Assembly (NCBI GenBank): GCA_027886185.1
Contig: WOAB01000583.1
Location: forward strand, 806,001 to 870,000
DNA: 64,000 nucleotides
From: Rheum nobile
Lineage: Eukaryota; Streptophyta; Magnoliopsida; Caryophyllales; Polygonaceae
Direction of reading: 5' to 3'
Part shown: positions 63,570-64,000 of the stretch, piece after piece
Position numbering within the stretch: position 1 is the stretch's first letter
Layout of the letters: the number at the start of each line of letters is the position of its first letter
Made by a program: the position numbers and the translations under genes
The notes under the pieces: generated by a model
Databases searched by the model: none
The model's input: the letters and a program-made list of their open reading frames with translations, nothing else
Told to the model about the DNA's origin: nothing

Positions 63570-64000
63570 ATATGTTTATATTTTTTTATATTTGTAAACA
63601 TAGTATATTTTAATTATATATTTTATTGATATAGAAATATATAGTTAATGTCTGTTATAAAAATAGATAAATTCTTATATAAAAAATGACTAATCGACTA
63701 AAAATATTCAAGATATAAAAAAGTTACATTATATAAAGAGAGGCGGAACTCTCCATAACTTTATTAATAATAAAAATTGGCTGAGTAGTCTTTGAAACAA
63801 GGATAACCACATCCCTAACATCAATACTACTAAAACAATAAAGCATATTAAAAATATTCATCTAATACATGAAAATGAAACGTGCATTTGAATTTAAATA
63901 ATCGACTTATTGGGCCATTACATGATTAATAATACTAACGAGCCTTATAAACTGTAATGGGCTTATAGGCCCAAATACAAACTTTTTAAAATGTATTTCG
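63570..64000. other. AT-rich DNA at the right edge
   Basis: No gene. TCAATACTACTAAAAC at 63821-63836, preceded by A, resembles a Helitron 5' terminus on the plus strand, but this is weak. Confidence 0.35.

Noticed and set aside
1..64000. CRISPR arrays, rRNA, tRNA genes, bacterial operons
   Set aside because: None seen. The spaced repeats here are LTRs, a minisatellite or dispersed palindromes, and the tRNA-like matches are primer-binding sites.

Overview
The window is plant nuclear DNA, probably from a eudicot, made almost entirely of nested LTR retrotransposons with a small amount of broken host sequence. The plant assignment rests on chromovirus, Tekay-like, Athila-like and Tat-like Ty3/gypsy elements, Ty1/copia elements, plant L1-type LINE fragments with a terminal RNase H, Stowaway and hAT MITEs and Helitron termini. 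The species cannot be named from sequence alone. No complete, certainly functional host gene is visible.

Layout, left to right. (1) 1-25210 is one nest. Element C, a Tekay-like Ty3/gypsy (10629-25210, 5' part outside the window), was hit in its gag by element A, a minus-strand Athila-like gag-pro-only element (4273-10628). A's left LTR was then hit by element G, a chromovirus-like Ty3/gypsy that runs off the left edge (1-4272). C was separately hit in its reverse transcriptase by element B, a second Athila-like non-autonomous element (12667-20720, TSD GTAGC). (2) 25211-30915 is old debris: a Ty1/copia 3' fragment, two LINE fragments, three Stowaway-type MITEs, one hAT MITE (TSD CTCCCAAG), and the C-terminal end of an AAA-ATPase pseudogene. 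(3) 30916-49748 is element D, a Tekay-like relative of C with both LTRs (TSD AAAGT), inserted in that pseudogene. D's reverse transcriptase is split by element E (34980-45094, TSD GTTAT), a minus-strand Tat-lineage element. E has dual RNase H domains, an antisense gene that appears to have introns, and a 42-bp minisatellite. (4) 49749-50150 holds the N-terminal part of the AAA-ATPase pseudogene. (5) 50157-59099 is element F, a decayed Ty1/copia (TSD GATAT) containing a solo LTR of the A family (56151-57523, TSD TCTAG). (6) 59100-64000 is AT-rich intergenic DNA with small repeats and three Helitron-type 3' termini.

Pre-insertion sequence reads through cleanly once each insertion and one TSD copy are removed, so the nesting order is well supported: C before A before G, C before B, D before E, F before the solo LTR. 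By-eye LTR divergence is about 1.4% (B), 2.1% (E), 2.8% (F) and 4% (A).

The most unusual signal is a class of GC-only imperfect palindromes built from CpG-rich arms around a short asymmetric centre. They occur as clusters about 100-250 bp upstream of the TATA box in five LTRs of A, B, C, D and the solo LTR. They recur in leaders and 3' noncoding DNA, and even inside coding linkers of A and B. C and D carry different words at the same LTR offsets. Similar palindrome arrays are known from maize Sirevirus LTRs; here they appear in Ty3/gypsy lineages and in an unrelated copia leader. The second strong signal is the antisense, intron-bearing gene in E.
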